In this document: one piece after another, positions 36,862 to 46,285 of the stretch
Layout of the letters: every line of letters starts with the position of its first letter
Position numbering within the stretch: the first letter of the stretch is position 1
Origin: Methanoregula sp.
GTDB taxonomy: Archaea > Halobacteriota > Methanomicrobia > Methanomicrobiales > Methanospirillaceae
Assembly (NCBI RefSeq): GCF_028679125.1
Contig: NZ_JAJRCG010000013.1
Span: 1 to 64,000, forward strand
DNA: 64,000 nucleotides
Direction of reading: 5' to 3'
Notes under the pieces: generated by a model
Seen by the model: the letters and a program-made list of their open reading frames with translations, nothing else
Databases searched by the model: none
Told to the model about the DNA's origin: nothing
Translations under genes and position numbers: made by a program

Positions 36862-38259
36862 ATGACTGTTGCTGTCTGTTACCCGGAGAAATATCCTGTT
36901 GAGGAGACATTTCAGCTCCTCAGGATACCGTGGGAATGGTATATTGAGGGCAACCGGTACGATGTTGTCATTGCCCGGAAGGCCGATGTCGCCGGATATG
37001 ACGGACCCGTTATCGATCTTACGGATAATGATTTTTTCCGGAAGATCGCGGACCTGCTGAACCGGGGTGAGATGCATCTCCACGAACCTTCCTGCGACAT
37101 CGAACTGGATCGCGTCCGGCAAGAGATAAAACGGTATATCGTTCTCGTGGAGATCCCCCCGGTACCCTGGGGGCACCCGTACATGGTTGCCCTCACCCAT
37201 GATGTGGATGTCACTTCAGTGAAGGAATGCCGGTTCACAACAGTGGGATATGCGGCATACCAGTGTTGCATACAGGGCAATGGCGCAGCCGGGCTCCGGC
37301 TGCTCGCTGCCCGGTGCGGGTTCGGGAAGGACCCGTGGATACTCTTCGACCGCTGGAAGGAACTGGAAGGATCGATGGGCGTCAGGTCAACGTTCTTCTT
37401 CGTGCCGCGCCCGGATGAGCCGGGACAGTGCGCCCACCCGTACCGCTCTGTCTGCTATCATGCGGATCCGGGGGTGATTGCATCTCTTCCCACAGAGGGG
37501 TGGGAAGCCGGCGTCCACGGCATCGACAACTGGATCGATGCCCGCCTCGGGGCGGAGGAGCGGGAAGTGCTGGGAGGAACGTCCGGTGGCAACCGGACGC
37601 ACTGGCTCCTCTTTGGCGAGAAGAGCTGGCAGGTGCTGGAGGCTGCCGGGTATTCCTGGGACTCGACCTTCGGGTACAACGACGACGCCGGTTTCCGTGC
37701 AGGCACGCTCCAGGTGTACAGGCCGGAACACGTGGACAATCTCCTTGAACTCCCGCTCCATATCCAGGATCTCGGGCTCTTCGGGGAGTTCTGCTGGGCC
37801 CTCGCGCGGGATGAGTGGGAGAAGACACCCTGCCTCCACCTGTCAGCACCCGCTGCACGCGATCACTGCGATCATATCTTCGGTTATGCCCGGAAGTACG
37901 GCGGCGCAGTCACCCTCCTGTGGCATTACGAGAACCTGGTCCCGCCCCGCGACTGGTCCGGGTTATACCGGGATCTCATTACCCGGGCAAAGTCTGATGG
38001 TGCATGGGTAACGACCGCAGGGAACGTTGTGGAATGGTTCAGGAAACGGCGGCAGATTCATATTACCTGCGTCCCTGGAAAGAACAAACTTACAATATCT
38101 GTTGAGGGCAATCTCTCATCAGATTTGTCACCCCCTCTGATGATGAGAATTCATATCCCCGGCAACCGAATGATATCTGTCAATGCCGATTATCTCCCGA
38201 GCGGAGAATATATCGACGTTAAACTGGACAAGATGTGTATAACGGTCTCATTTGTATGA
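36862..38259 (+). CDS. Polysaccharide deacetylase-family protein
   Basis: The 465-residue protein contains a NodB-like barrel between residues about 105 and 380. The metal-binding pair is HDVD (ALTHDVDVT), with GVHGIDN as the second metal or His motif and a late LLWHYEN. These enzymes deacetylate N-acetyl sugars. There is no signal peptide, so it may act on cytoplasmic intermediates. A 105-residue N-terminal extension with pocket-like sequence and a C-terminal beta domain (ITCVPGKNKLTISVEGN) flank the barrel. It overlaps the next gene by four bases (ATGA). It opens the glycan cluster. Confidence 0.8.
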   Translation: MTVAVCYPEKYPVEETFQLLRIPWEWYIEGNRYDVVIARKADVAGYDGPVIDLTDNDFFRKIADLLNRGEMHLHEPSCDIELDRVRQEIKRYIVLVEIPPVPWGHPYMVALTHDVDVTSVKECRFTTVGYAAYQCCIQGNGAAGLRLLAARCGFGKDPWILFDRWKELEGSMGVRSTFFFVPRPDEPGQCAHPYRSVCYHADPGVIASLPTEGWEAGVHGIDNWIDARLGAEEREVLGGTSGGNRTHWLLFGEKSWQVLEAAGYSWDSTFGYNDDAGFRAGTLQVYRPEHVDNLLELPLHIQDLGLFGEFCWALARDEWEKTPCLHLSAPAARDHCDHIFGYARKYGGAVTLLWHYENLVPPRDWSGLYRDLITRAKSDGAWVTTAGNVVEWFRKRRQIHITCVPGKNKLTISVEGNLSSDLSPPLMMRIHIPGNRMISVNADYLPSGEYIDVKLDKMCITVSFV

Positions 38260-38954
38260 TCCTCCAGAAAATTTTTCTTAAATTAAAAAGTCCTGAAATC
38301 GCGGATTCCTGGTTCATGCATACGTCTGTAGTTCAGCATGCGGTGAAAATCTGCCTGAAAATGTATAATTGCATTGCACCGAAACTTCCGCTCTGTCGCA
38401 GGGTAAATGGGGGATACCTTGGAACCGGCAACCAGATCCACCCAACCGCAATTATTGACTATGATCATGTCGTTATCGGGGATTTCTGTATCATTGAAAA
38501 AAACGTTGTGATAGACAAGAATTCCATTATCGGTAATTACGTTATTATACGGGAGGGCGCCGTCATAGGATCAGAAGGTTTTGAGTTTCGCAGGATAGCC
38601 GGAGAGATTGTACCGGTGGTGCACCTGGGGGGCATCATCATTGGTGACAATGCAGTCATTGGTCCCCGGGTTTGTATTGACAAAAGTGTCCTTGGGGAAT
38701 ATACCGAAGTTGGAGCATCAGCCGACATCCGCTCTGAAGTACAGATTGGGCATGGGATAAAAATCGGATGCTCTACCACGATCCTGGATGGGACCATGGT
38801 CGGAGGATATGCAAAGATCGGCAATCAGGTAACGATCGGCCGGCACTGCTCGATAGCTGATGGTCTCAACCTTGTGGATGGTGCAGTGATACCGGATTCC
38901 GCTATCATTACACGGGATATGAAAAACACTGCGGGAAATCGAGAGGATTCATGA
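38256..38954 (+). CDS. LpxD-like hexapeptide-repeat acyltransferase (1)
   Basis: The 232-residue protein carries left-handed beta-helix repeats from about residue 55 (HPTAIIDYDHVVIGDFCIIEKNVVIDKN and similar) with LpxD-like His segment VVHLGGIIIGDN. It should transfer an acyl group from a carrier to a sugar amine. The start ATG 38256 overlaps the previous stop (ATGA), so translation is coupled. DNA here is more AT-rich than the housekeeping part. It pairs with a second LpxD-like gene just downstream, and the ACP genes that follow supply a possible acyl donor. Confidence 0.8.
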   Translation: MILQKIFLKLKSPEIADSWFMHTSVVQHAVKICLKMYNCIAPKLPLCRRVNGGYLGTGNQIHPTAIIDYDHVVIGDFCIIEKNVVIDKNSIIGNYVIIREGAVIGSEGFEFRRIAGEIVPVVHLGGIIIGDNAVIGPRVCIDKSVLGEYTEVGASADIRSEVQIGHGIKIGCSTTILDGTMVGGYAKIGNQVTIGRHCSIADGLNLVDGAVIPDSAIITRDMKNTAGNREDS

Positions 38955-38993
38955 CTGGATATATGCCAAAAAAGCGATGGGAGGTGAATCCGG

Positions 38994-39872
38994 ATGAGAT
39001 TATCTGAATGCCTGTCTGAAAAAAATGCAATTGTCCGGGATGGCGATTTTTCATCGATAGGCACATTATTTTCCCACAACCCGCAACAGGTAGTTTATGC
39101 TGTTTCCGAACAGGACATACGAAAAATTGCCGGCAACCCGTCAGTTTCCTGTGTCATCACGACTGCGGCTCTCTCGCAGAAAGTCCCCTGCACGGTAGGT
39201 ATTGCTGCGGTCCGGGATCCTCGGCGCGAATTCCAGGCACTTCAGTCATTGATGGCCAGACATCCGGAATTTATTCTCCCTACCTTCATCAACAGGATCT
39301 CATCTTCCGTAAAAATTCACCCGAGTGCGCTGATTGCTCCGCATAGCGTTGTAATTGGCAGGGATGTGGTTATAGAAAAAAATGTGGTTGTCAACGAACA
39401 GACCATCATAGATGAGGGGTCCATTATCAGGTCAAACTGCATTATCGGTGATGCGGTGGCGCCATTTGGTAATACTCATGAGGGTTCCCTGATACAGCCG
39501 CCCGGCGGGGTACATCTTCACCGTGACGTTGACCTTCACGCAAATATCATCATTCGCCGTGCGGCATTCAAAGGATATACCGAGATCGGCGAACAGACAA
39601 AAATCGATAATCTGAGCACGATTGGGCAGGGCACTGTGATCGGAAAACACTGCCTGCTCTGTGGCGGGGTCACGCTGGGTGATTTCATTACCATCGGTGA
39701 TGATGGATGGATTGGTCCCAATGTGTATCTTTCTGACCAGATCGCCATCGGGAATCGTGTTTACATCACGATTGGTTCACGGGTCAGCAGGGATATTGCT
39801 GATGCGAAAGTCGTGAAAGATAATTTTGTCCTTGATCGAAACCGGTTCAAAGGAGTTATCCGGGGAATGTAA
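38994..39872 (+). CDS. LpxD-like hexapeptide-repeat acyltransferase (2)
   Basis: The 292-residue protein has an N-terminal ~95-residue domain like the uridine-binding domain of LpxD (KNAIVRDGDFSSIGTLFSHNP), then left-handed beta-helix repeats (VKIHPSALIAPHSVVIGRDVVIEKNVVV onward) with the HLHRDVDLHANIII segment. It is a probable N- or O-acyltransferase acting on a nucleotide sugar. A GGGAGGTG Shine-Dalgarno lies 7 bp before ATG 38994. The two adjacent LpxD-like genes suggest two acylation steps, although archaea lack lipid A. Confidence 0.82.
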   Translation: MRLSECLSEKNAIVRDGDFSSIGTLFSHNPQQVVYAVSEQDIRKIAGNPSVSCVITTAALSQKVPCTVGIAAVRDPRREFQALQSLMARHPEFILPTFINRISSSVKIHPSALIAPHSVVIGRDVVIEKNVVVNEQTIIDEGSIIRSNCIIGDAVAPFGNTHEGSLIQPPGGVHLHRDVDLHANIIIRRAAFKGYTEIGEQTKIDNLSTIGQGTVIGKHCLLCGGVTLGDFITIGDDGWIGPNVYLSDQIAIGNRVYITIGSRVSRDIADAKVVKDNFVLDRNRFKGVIRGM

Positions 39873-39944
39873 TATGGAGGATACTCCCACATACTCATGA
39901 GGATATCCCACCACGGTCAAAACAGAGATGTGAGAACTGGAACT

Positions 39945-40313
39945 ATGCAGAATATCGGTATTGGCACGGATATTGTCGAGATCAAACGGTTTGAAAATTT
40001 CGGTGATCCGCAATTCACCCCGTTTTTAACGAGGAATTATACGCAAAAAGAACGGGATTATTGCCTGTCAAAAGATGCTCCGGCCCCGCATCTTGCTGCA
40101 AGGTTTGCCGGGAAAGAAGCGGTGATAAAAGCCCTTTACAGTTTGCATATCACCCATATTTTTTATCCTGCTATTGAAATCCTTAACGACGATCGTGGTG
40201 TTCCATACGTCAGGATTAATACCGATCAAGCAGAAAAAATAAGTATTAAAATCAGTTTGTCACACAATTCTGATATGGCACTAGCTTTTTGCATAATAAT
40301 TCAGGAGATTTGA
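39945..40313 (+). CDS. acpS: Holo-[acyl-carrier-protein] synthase
   Basis: The 122-residue enzyme attaches 4'-phosphopantetheine from CoA to a Ser of an acyl carrier protein. The AcpS signature is IGTDIVEIKRF (with catalytic Asp), and RFAGKEAVIKAL is the second conserved box with the Glu that binds Mg2+. Start ATG 39945 gives the family N-terminus. It lies 2 bp before the ACP gene it should modify. AcpS and ACP are rare in archaea, which lack a standard fatty acid synthase, so this pair probably came by transfer with the cluster. Confidence 0.9.
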   Translation: MQNIGIGTDIVEIKRFENFGDPQFTPFLTRNYTQKERDYCLSKDAPAPHLAARFAGKEAVIKALYSLHITHIFYPAIEILNDDRGVPYVRINTDQAEKISIKISLSHNSDMALAFCIIIQEI

Positions 40314-40314
40314 C

Positions 40315-40554
40315 ATGGCACCATTTAACGAGGATACTATAAAAAATATTTTTTGTGAAGTGCTCGGTCTTCCTGCACAGAACGTTACGGATACCCTTGC
40401 CTACAATTCCTGCGAGCAGTGGGACTCCCTTAAACATCTCCAGATAGTCGCAATGTTTGAAGAGAGTTTCGGGATCGAGATTGATATGGATGATATCATC
40501 GCAATGGAAACGTACGGGAAAGTAAAGGAAATCCTGCACAAATATCTGACGTAA
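40315..40554 (+). CDS. Acyl carrier protein
   Basis: The 79-residue acidic helical protein has the phosphopantetheine site WDSLKHL (Ser38). Its helix layout is normal for ACP (N-terminal EDTIKNIFCEVLGL; third helix DDIIAMETYGKVKEIL). It should carry an acyl group as a thioester for the ligase and reductase genes that follow. It overlaps no gene but sits directly between acpS and the acyl-activating enzyme, so the set is a loading module. Confidence 0.92.
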   Translation: MAPFNEDTIKNIFCEVLGLPAQNVTDTLAYNSCEQWDSLKHLQIVAMFEESFGIEIDMDDIIAMETYGKVKEILHKYLT

Positions 40555-40561
40555 TCCGGTT

Positions 40562-42058
40562 ATGAATTTTGTTGAATATCTCTTTGAAAATGTTCGGGAT
40601 ACCGGTAAGGACTGCCTGGTATTCCGTGATGGCAGCCTTACCTATCAGGATCTCATCTCCAGGGTCAACAGCCTTTCAGTGCATCTCGCATCAACCATCG
40701 GCAGGGGAAACGAGTGCCTCATCCTTTCCGAAAACACACCATTTTTTGTCATTGCCTATCTTGCGATCATCCGGAGCGGAAATACCGCTCTCCTTGTCGA
40801 GACCCGGATATCTGATACCCAACTCGCCACGATTTATCGTGAATGCCGGATACGGACATCGTTTGTCCAGAAAAAATTCATAACAAAATCTGTCGGGAGG
40901 GACAATGTCATTACCGAGGACATACTCATAGAATTGTCTCCCGCAGATACATTCGCGACCAGTCCCGTGCAGGATGATGCAGTTGCTGTCGTGATCTTCA
41001 CCTCCGGCAGTACCGGGGCAAAGAAGGGTGTCATGCTGACGCATAAAAATTTATGTGCCAACACTACGTCGATTGTCCAGTACCTGGGCCTGACACCGGA
41101 TGACCGGATCTGTGCAACTCTCCCCTTCTTTTACTGTTATGGTGCATCACTGCTGCACACGCATCTCCGGGTCGGCGGGAGCATCCTGCTCTCGAAGAAT
41201 ATCTTCCTTGGCGGTGTCATCCGCGATATCAATACGTTCCGGTGCACGGGATTTGCCGGCGTTCCCAGCACGTACCAGATCCTGATCAACAAAACGCCGT
41301 TTCTCAAAGAACCCCTTCCGACCCTGCGGTACATGCAGCAAGCCGGGGGACAGCTGCCGAACAAATATATCCGGATGATTGCGGAAGCATTCCCGGAAAA
41401 AAAGTTCTTTGTGATGTACGGGGCTACCGAAGCAACCGCACGGATGTCCTATCTCCCGCCGGAGATGATCCTTACTAAACTGGGATCACTGGGCAGGGGA
41501 ATCCCGGGTGTCACTCTTGACGTGGTCAATGAAGCCGGCATACCGGTGCGACCCGGGGAGATCGGGGAGATTGTCGCTTCCGGTGACAATATCATGGAGG
41601 GATACTACGGCGATCCGGAGGGTACCGCTGAAGTGTTAAAAGACGGCCGGCTCCGGACCGGCGATCTCGCAACTGTTGATGACGACGGGTATATCTTCAT
41701 CCACGGGAGGGCCAAGAACATCATCAAGTCCGGGGGGTACCGTATCTCCCCGAACGAGATCGAGGATTTCATCTGTACCCTTGACGGTGTATCGGGGTGC
41801 GTTGTCCTGGGATTGCCCGATGAGACGATGGGTGAGGCGGTTACTGCTGTAGTCCAGCACACGGGAAAAGATCCTGCACCGGATTTCAGGGAGATGATCG
41901 TTACACGGTGCAGGCAGCACCTTCCTTCATATAAAGTCCCGTGCCGGCTCTTTTTTGTCCGGGAATTCCCACTCAATGCTTCTGATAAAGTGGATAAGCC
42001 GGCACTGACTATGACTATCCAGGAAGAACTCAAAAGTGATCCCAGGGCAGGTCAATGA
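40562..42058 (+). CDS. Acyl-activating AMP-dependent ligase (acyl-ACP or acyl-CoA synthetase)
   Basis: The 498-residue enzyme of the ANL superfamily activates a carboxylic acid as acyl-AMP and transfers it to a thiol. Motifs are FTSGSTGAKKGVMLTH (A3), YGATEATARMSYLPPE (A5), GDLATVDDDGYIFIHGRAKNIIKSGG (A7-A8) and the catalytic Lys region near the C-terminus (SDKVDKPAL). With an adjacent ACP, the thiol acceptor is probably ACP (inference). Its stop overlaps the next gene by 4 bp. Codon use is intermediate between the AT-rich cluster and the host. Confidence 0.88.
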   Translation: MNFVEYLFENVRDTGKDCLVFRDGSLTYQDLISRVNSLSVHLASTIGRGNECLILSENTPFFVIAYLAIIRSGNTALLVETRISDTQLATIYRECRIRTSFVQKKFITKSVGRDNVITEDILIELSPADTFATSPVQDDAVAVVIFTSGSTGAKKGVMLTHKNLCANTTSIVQYLGLTPDDRICATLPFFYCYGASLLHTHLRVGGSILLSKNIFLGGVIRDINTFRCTGFAGVPSTYQILINKTPFLKEPLPTLRYMQQAGGQLPNKYIRMIAEAFPEKKFFVMYGATEATARMSYLPPEMILTKLGSLGRGIPGVTLDVVNEAGIPVRPGEIGEIVASGDNIMEGYYGDPEGTAEVLKDGRLRTGDLATVDDDGYIFIHGRAKNIIKSGGYRISPNEIEDFICTLDGVSGCVVLGLPDETMGEAVTAVVQHTGKDPAPDFREMIVTRCRQHLPSYKVPCRLFFVREFPLNASDKVDKPALTMTIQEELKSDPRAGQ

Positions 42059-43182
42059 TGCCGTGTGCAGAAGACGATCGTTCTCATAGTTCCCGTCTGC
42101 GGGATATTCTCCTCTCAAAGGAGCCGTATTCAGAGAGCGATGCACACAAATGCGAAACGCTCATGCCTATCCTGCGGGAGCAACTCAAAGGGGCACGGGA
42201 GAACAACCCGCAGATTGACCATTTTCTCACCCGACAGGGGATTATTGTCGACGATCTCCAGAATCTCGAAGAAGTTCCCTTCATGCCGGTCCAGATGTTC
42301 AAGCGTTTCGATCTCCGGACCTGCCCGGAACAGGCAATTGCAAAGATCCTCCAGTCGAGCGGGACAACGGGCGGCACGCCGAGCAGGATCCCGCTTGACA
42401 AGTCCACGGCCATGAACCAGATCAGGGCGCTCAAGACGATCCTCGCGGATTACCTGGGGAAGAACCGGAAGATCTTCCTGGTCATCGATCATGAAGGGAT
42501 CAACAGCCCGTCCATGGCGTTCTCTGCCAGGACGGCCGGTGTTCGAGGGTTGAGCATCTATGCAAAGAAGACCTTTTACCTCTTAAAAGAAGAGAACGGG
42601 AAACTCGTCCTGAACCTGCCGGTGATCCGGGATGTCATGGAGAAGTATTCGCAGGACGATGTGTATGCGTTCGGGTTCACGTACATCATCTGGACCACCT
42701 TCTACGAGCAGGTGAAGAAGGAGGGTCTCCGCTTCTCTTTTAAGAATTTCACGCTCTTCCATGGCGGGGGCTGGAAAAAGATGCAGGATCTTGCGGTTTC
42801 CAAAGATGAGTTCTCCGCATCGATAGCAGCGATATTCGGAGCGCAGCCCGAAAACATCCTGGACTTTTACGGGATGGCGGAGCAGACCGGGATTATTTTC
42901 GTTGACTGCAAGGAAGGACACAAGCATGTGCCCGCGTTCTCCCAGGTGATTATCCGCGATCCGTATACGCTCCAGCCATGTCCCCCCGGCAAGCCCGGGC
43001 TGATTGAGGTGATGAGCGTCCTTGCCGACAGTTATTACGACCAGGCCGTCCTGACGGAAGATCTCGGCGTGCTTGTCGGGGTAGATGACTGCCCGTGCGG
43101 GCGCAAGGGCCGGTATTTCCGGTTTGTGTCCCGGGTCGAGAAAGCCGAAGTGCGCGGATGCGGCGATACGTTCCGGGAGTGA
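42055..43182 (+). CDS. LuxE-like acyl-protein synthetase
   Basis: The 375-residue protein belongs to the LuxE/acyl-protein ligase branch of the ANL superfamily. The nucleotide loop reads LQSSGTTGGTPSR, FHGGGWKKM and DFYGMAEQTG are further boxes. The C-terminus has a Cys pair DDCPCGRKGRYF, typical of this branch. In luminous bacteria LuxE activates fatty acid and passes it to LuxC for reduction to aldehyde. It is immediately upstream of a LuxC-like gene here, so the same two-step chemistry is probable. Two activating ligases in one operon suggest two acids or an acid-carrier relay. Confidence 0.87.
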   Translation: MMPCAEDDRSHSSRLRDILLSKEPYSESDAHKCETLMPILREQLKGARENNPQIDHFLTRQGIIVDDLQNLEEVPFMPVQMFKRFDLRTCPEQAIAKILQSSGTTGGTPSRIPLDKSTAMNQIRALKTILADYLGKNRKIFLVIDHEGINSPSMAFSARTAGVRGLSIYAKKTFYLLKEENGKLVLNLPVIRDVMEKYSQDDVYAFGFTYIIWTTFYEQVKKEGLRFSFKNFTLFHGGGWKKMQDLAVSKDEFSASIAAIFGAQPENILDFYGMAEQTGIIFVDCKEGHKHVPAFSQVIIRDPYTLQPCPPGKPGLIEVMSVLADSYYDQAVLTEDLGVLVGVDDCPCGRKGRYFRFVSRVEKAEVRGCGDTFRE

Positions 43183-43186
43183 GAGG

Positions 43187-44476
43187 ATGATCACCTGCCA
43201 CCTTGTTGATGGAAAGTTCGAAAAGCAATCCTGCACGGATTTTGACGGGATCGTCACCAGTATCAACCGGAACCGCGAGGTGCTTACAGCACTCCCGGTT
43301 GATGCCATCATCAAAATCCTTGACGGGCTGGGAAAACGCGTACTGAAAAATCCGGAGATCAATACCGTGCCCGGGGTCAGTTTCATCTCGCTCTGGCTGC
43401 GCCGGGAAAACCTGGATAAGATCTGCCAGATTAATTACTCGGATAAACGGTATATTGACGGGTTCGGTAAAACCGGGCAGAACTTCCTGATGATGGCCCA
43501 GCCACGGGGAATCGTCTGCCAGTGGATAGCAGCAAACATGCCAACGCTGGGATTCTTCTCGGTTGTCCAGGCGATCCTTTCCAAGAACGGGAGTATTGTC
43601 AAGATGCCGGAAGAGTATGTCCCGCTCATCTCCTCCATTCTCCGGGAACTGCCGGCTATCTCGGTTGAGTACGAGGGGAAGACGTATTCCGGTAAGACAA
43701 TCCTCGATGCCATTGCCCTTGTTTCCTTTGAGGGCAGGACGCAGGAGACAAGCGAGCAGTTCTCCCTTGCAGCAGACTGCCGCATCATCTTTGGGGGGAG
43801 CGAAGCGGTCCGCATCATCTCCCGCCTTCCCTGCCGCGACCACTGCGAGACCGTCATCTTCGGCCCGAAATACTCGTTTGCCGTATTCGACCGGGAGTTC
43901 ATCGCATCCGAAGGTTTCAGGAAATCGCTGGATCTCGTTGCAAAGGATGTTGCCGTTTTCAACCAGATGGCCTGTTCCTCCCCGCATGTGCTCTTCCTGG
44001 AAAAGAGCCGGTATTCCGTGGAGACGATCGCATCCTGGCTGAAAGAGTCATTTGAGAAGATGCCCCCCGTACTCCGACACCAGCCGATCTCATCCGGCAT
44101 GTCGGCAAGGATCATCAATGCCCGGGCTGAATACCAGCTCGCAGACGGGAGGAACTGTATTGCACCGCAGGATCTCGGCTGGACGATCCTCATGAACCAG
44201 GAGCCATGCCTGGAAGAGCCGGTCCAGGGCAAGTGTATCTTTCTCAAGGAGATCGGGTCAGCAGATGAGGTGATTCCCCTGGTCAACCACAAGATCCAGG
44301 CGATATCGATCGGGATCCTTGATCCCGTAAAGCGCGAATCGTTTGCCCGACAGGCGACCTACCGGGGGGCGGACCGGATCGTCATCCCCGGAACCATCCA
44401 CGACTTCACGCTCCCGTGGGATGGGATCATGACGTTGAACCGGCTGGTGCGATGGGTTATCCTGAAACATTCCTGA
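43187..44476 (+). CDS. LuxC-like acyl-CoA/ACP reductase
   Basis: The 429-residue protein matches LuxC, an aldehyde-dehydrogenase-fold enzyme that reduces an enzyme-bound acyl thioester with NADPH to a fatty aldehyde. The catalytic Cys lies in FNQMACSSPHVLF (C263). The NAD-fold and substrate regions are full length. The start ATG 43187 follows the LuxE stop by 4 bp with GAGAGG before it. LuxE and LuxC together make an acid reductase. No LuxA/LuxB luciferase is present, so light production is not the purpose. Confidence 0.88.
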   Translation: MITCHLVDGKFEKQSCTDFDGIVTSINRNREVLTALPVDAIIKILDGLGKRVLKNPEINTVPGVSFISLWLRRENLDKICQINYSDKRYIDGFGKTGQNFLMMAQPRGIVCQWIAANMPTLGFFSVVQAILSKNGSIVKMPEEYVPLISSILRELPAISVEYEGKTYSGKTILDAIALVSFEGRTQETSEQFSLAADCRIIFGGSEAVRIISRLPCRDHCETVIFGPKYSFAVFDREFIASEGFRKSLDLVAKDVAVFNQMACSSPHVLFLEKSRYSVETIASWLKESFEKMPPVLRHQPISSGMSARIINARAEYQLADGRNCIAPQDLGWTILMNQEPCLEEPVQGKCIFLKEIGSADEVIPLVNHKIQAISIGILDPVKRESFARQATYRGADRIVIPGTIHDFTLPWDGIMTLNRLVRWVILKHS

Positions 44477-44689
44477 AATGATGGTTTTCCGGATATCCCG
44501 GTCCATGAAGCAGGGTTCCGGAACAGCGGATCCTGTCTGGTGTTATGGATGGTATCAGTATATGGCTTAAGTACCCCTGCGTTAAATAGAATAACTATAC
44601 CAGAACCGATTTGATGGATGGAATATGCCTGAACGGTTATATTCTCATAAAAGAAATCGTGCGAACAGAGAACCTGCGACGTGATCATG

Positions 44690-45433
44690 ATGCTACTTCA
44701 GGGAAAAACAGCAGTCATCACAGGGTGCTCAAGGGGAATTGGGAAGAGCATTCTTGAAGCTTATGCAGAGAATGGGGCAAACATCTGGGCATGCAGCCGT
44801 ACATCTTCTGAGGAGTACCAGCATTATCTCCAGGAATTATCCGAGCGCCACTCAGTACAGATTACTCCCGTTTTCTTTGACATGACAGATTGTGAACAGG
44901 TGGCCCAGGCAATGAAGCAGATTCTTGCATCGCATGACCATCTGGATATCCTTGTGAACAATGCAGGTATTGTATCCAAGAATGCATTATTCCAACTCAC
45001 TCCCATGAAAACCATAAAGGAGGTTTTCGAAGTAAATTTCTTTGCACACCTGCTCATCACGCAATATATCCTCAAAGCAATGACCCGGCAGAACTCCGGC
45101 AGTATCATCAACATGGCCTCCATTGCGGGAATTGATGGCGAACCAGGTCAGCTGGAATACGTGTGCAGCAAAGCCGCCATCATCGGTGCCACCAGAAAAC
45201 TTTCACGGGAACTTTCATTTGCGCATATCCGGGTGAATGCTATTGCACCGGGAATAACCGATACGGATATGATTGGACAGATGTCTGAAGATGTATTGAA
45301 CCGGTTTATGCAGCAGTGCAGCCTGAAACGCCCGGCCCGGCCGGAAGAGATCGCCCGCGTTGCCGTGTTCCTGGGATCCGACATGGCATCCTATGTGAAC
45401 GGGCAGGTTATCCGGGTTGACGGTGGTTTGTAA
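44690..45433 (+). CDS. FabG-like short-chain dehydrogenase/reductase
   Basis: The 247-residue NAD(P)-dependent oxidoreductase has the TGCSRGIG nucleotide motif near its start, NNAG, a catalytic Ser in NMASIAG and YVCSK as the YxxxK pair. The C-terminal VNGQVIRVDGG is FabG-like. It may reduce a keto or aldehyde group made by the enzymes around it. It is separated from LuxC by about 210 bp that hold promoter-like sequence. It touches the transketolase gene with no gap beyond the stop. Starts at 44681 (GTG) and 44687 (ATG) are possible. Confidence 0.87.
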   Translation: MLLQGKTAVITGCSRGIGKSILEAYAENGANIWACSRTSSEEYQHYLQELSERHSVQITPVFFDMTDCEQVAQAMKQILASHDHLDILVNNAGIVSKNALFQLTPMKTIKEVFEVNFFAHLLITQYILKAMTRQNSGSIINMASIAGIDGEPGQLEYVCSKAAIIGATRKLSRELSFAHIRVNAIAPGITDTDMIGQMSEDVLNRFMQQCSLKRPARPEEIARVAVFLGSDMASYVNGQVIRVDGGL

Positions 45434-46285
45434 ATGCCGGTGGACAGATCAAACGATGATGAAATTCACGCTCTCCAGGACAGGGCAAAACGGATGCGGG
45501 AGACTGCGCTGCACATGGCATTCTCTGCGGGTTCCAATGGTGCGCATCTGGGAGGTGGTCTCTCCCTGATCGAGATTATGGCAACACTGTATGGAGGCGT
45601 GTTGCATATCGATCCAAAAAATCCAGAATGGGATGATCGTGACCGGTTCATTCTCAGTAAAGGGCATGGGGTTCTGGCGTATTATCCGGCGCTTGTCGAA
45701 GCGGGTTTTTTCCCATCAGAAGATCTGAAAAAATTTGAAGTAAACGGGAATTACCTGCCGGGTCACCCAATCATGAACATGAAAAAAGGGATTGAGTGTT
45801 CCAGTGGCAGCCTCGGCATGGGGCTCTCATTCGGTGTTGGCGTGGCACTCACCGGCAAAATGCGGAATAAATCCTATCACACGTATGTCGTGCTCGGTGA
45901 TGGGGAATGCGATGAAGGTACCGTCTGGGAAGCGGCCATGTCAGCATCGCATTTCCATTTGAATAACCTCATCGCTATTGTAGACCAGAACCAGTTACAG
46001 TATGACGGTGTATGTTCTGAAATTATGGACATGGGAGATTTCAAAGCTAAATGGGAGAGTTTCGGGTGGGATGCAACTGAGATCGATGGCCATGATATCA
46101 GAGCGCTGCTTCACGCGTTCAGGTGCTGCCTGCAAACCCCGGTATTAAAACCTCATGTTATCATCGCAAGGACCGTTAAGGGGAAAGGTGTCTCGTTCAT
46201 GGAGAATAAAAAAGAATGGCACCATGGAAGCCTGACACAGAAACAGTATGAGTCGGCGATCGCAGAGATCCGGGGTGTGCAGTGA
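45434..46285 (+). CDS. Transketolase-like protein, N-terminal (TPP-binding) half
   Basis: The 283-residue protein is the first half of a split transketolase. It has SKGHGVLAYY, SSGSLGMGLSFGVG and the TPP/Mg signature GDGECDEGTVWEAAMSASHFHLNNLIAIVDQN. It transfers a two-carbon ketol group together with the following subunit. It ends where the second half starts, with a 1-bp overlap. It is preceded directly by the SDR gene. In many archaea this pair is a pentose-making transketolase, but its place inside an aldehyde-forming cluster suggests a dedicated glycan role (inference). Confidence 0.88.
   Translation: MPVDRSNDDEIHALQDRAKRMRETALHMAFSAGSNGAHLGGGLSLIEIMATLYGGVLHIDPKNPEWDDRDRFILSKGHGVLAYYPALVEAGFFPSEDLKKFEVNGNYLPGHPIMNMKKGIECSSGSLGMGLSFGVGVALTGKMRNKSYHTYVVLGDGECDEGTVWEAAMSASHFHLNNLIAIVDQNQLQYDGVCSEIMDMGDFKAKWESFGWDATEIDGHDIRALLHAFRCCLQTPVLKPHVIIARTVKGKGVSFMENKKEWHHGSLTQKQYESAIAEIRGVQ

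Noticed and set aside
42950-43987. Long minus-strand open frame opposite luxE and luxC
   Set aside because: It lies across two overlapping-strand genes with clear motifs and ribosome-binding sites; no family match in the antisense peptide.
43187-44476. Bioluminescence operon
   Set aside because: LuxC and LuxE are present but no luciferase LuxA/LuxB; the neighbours are glycan genes.
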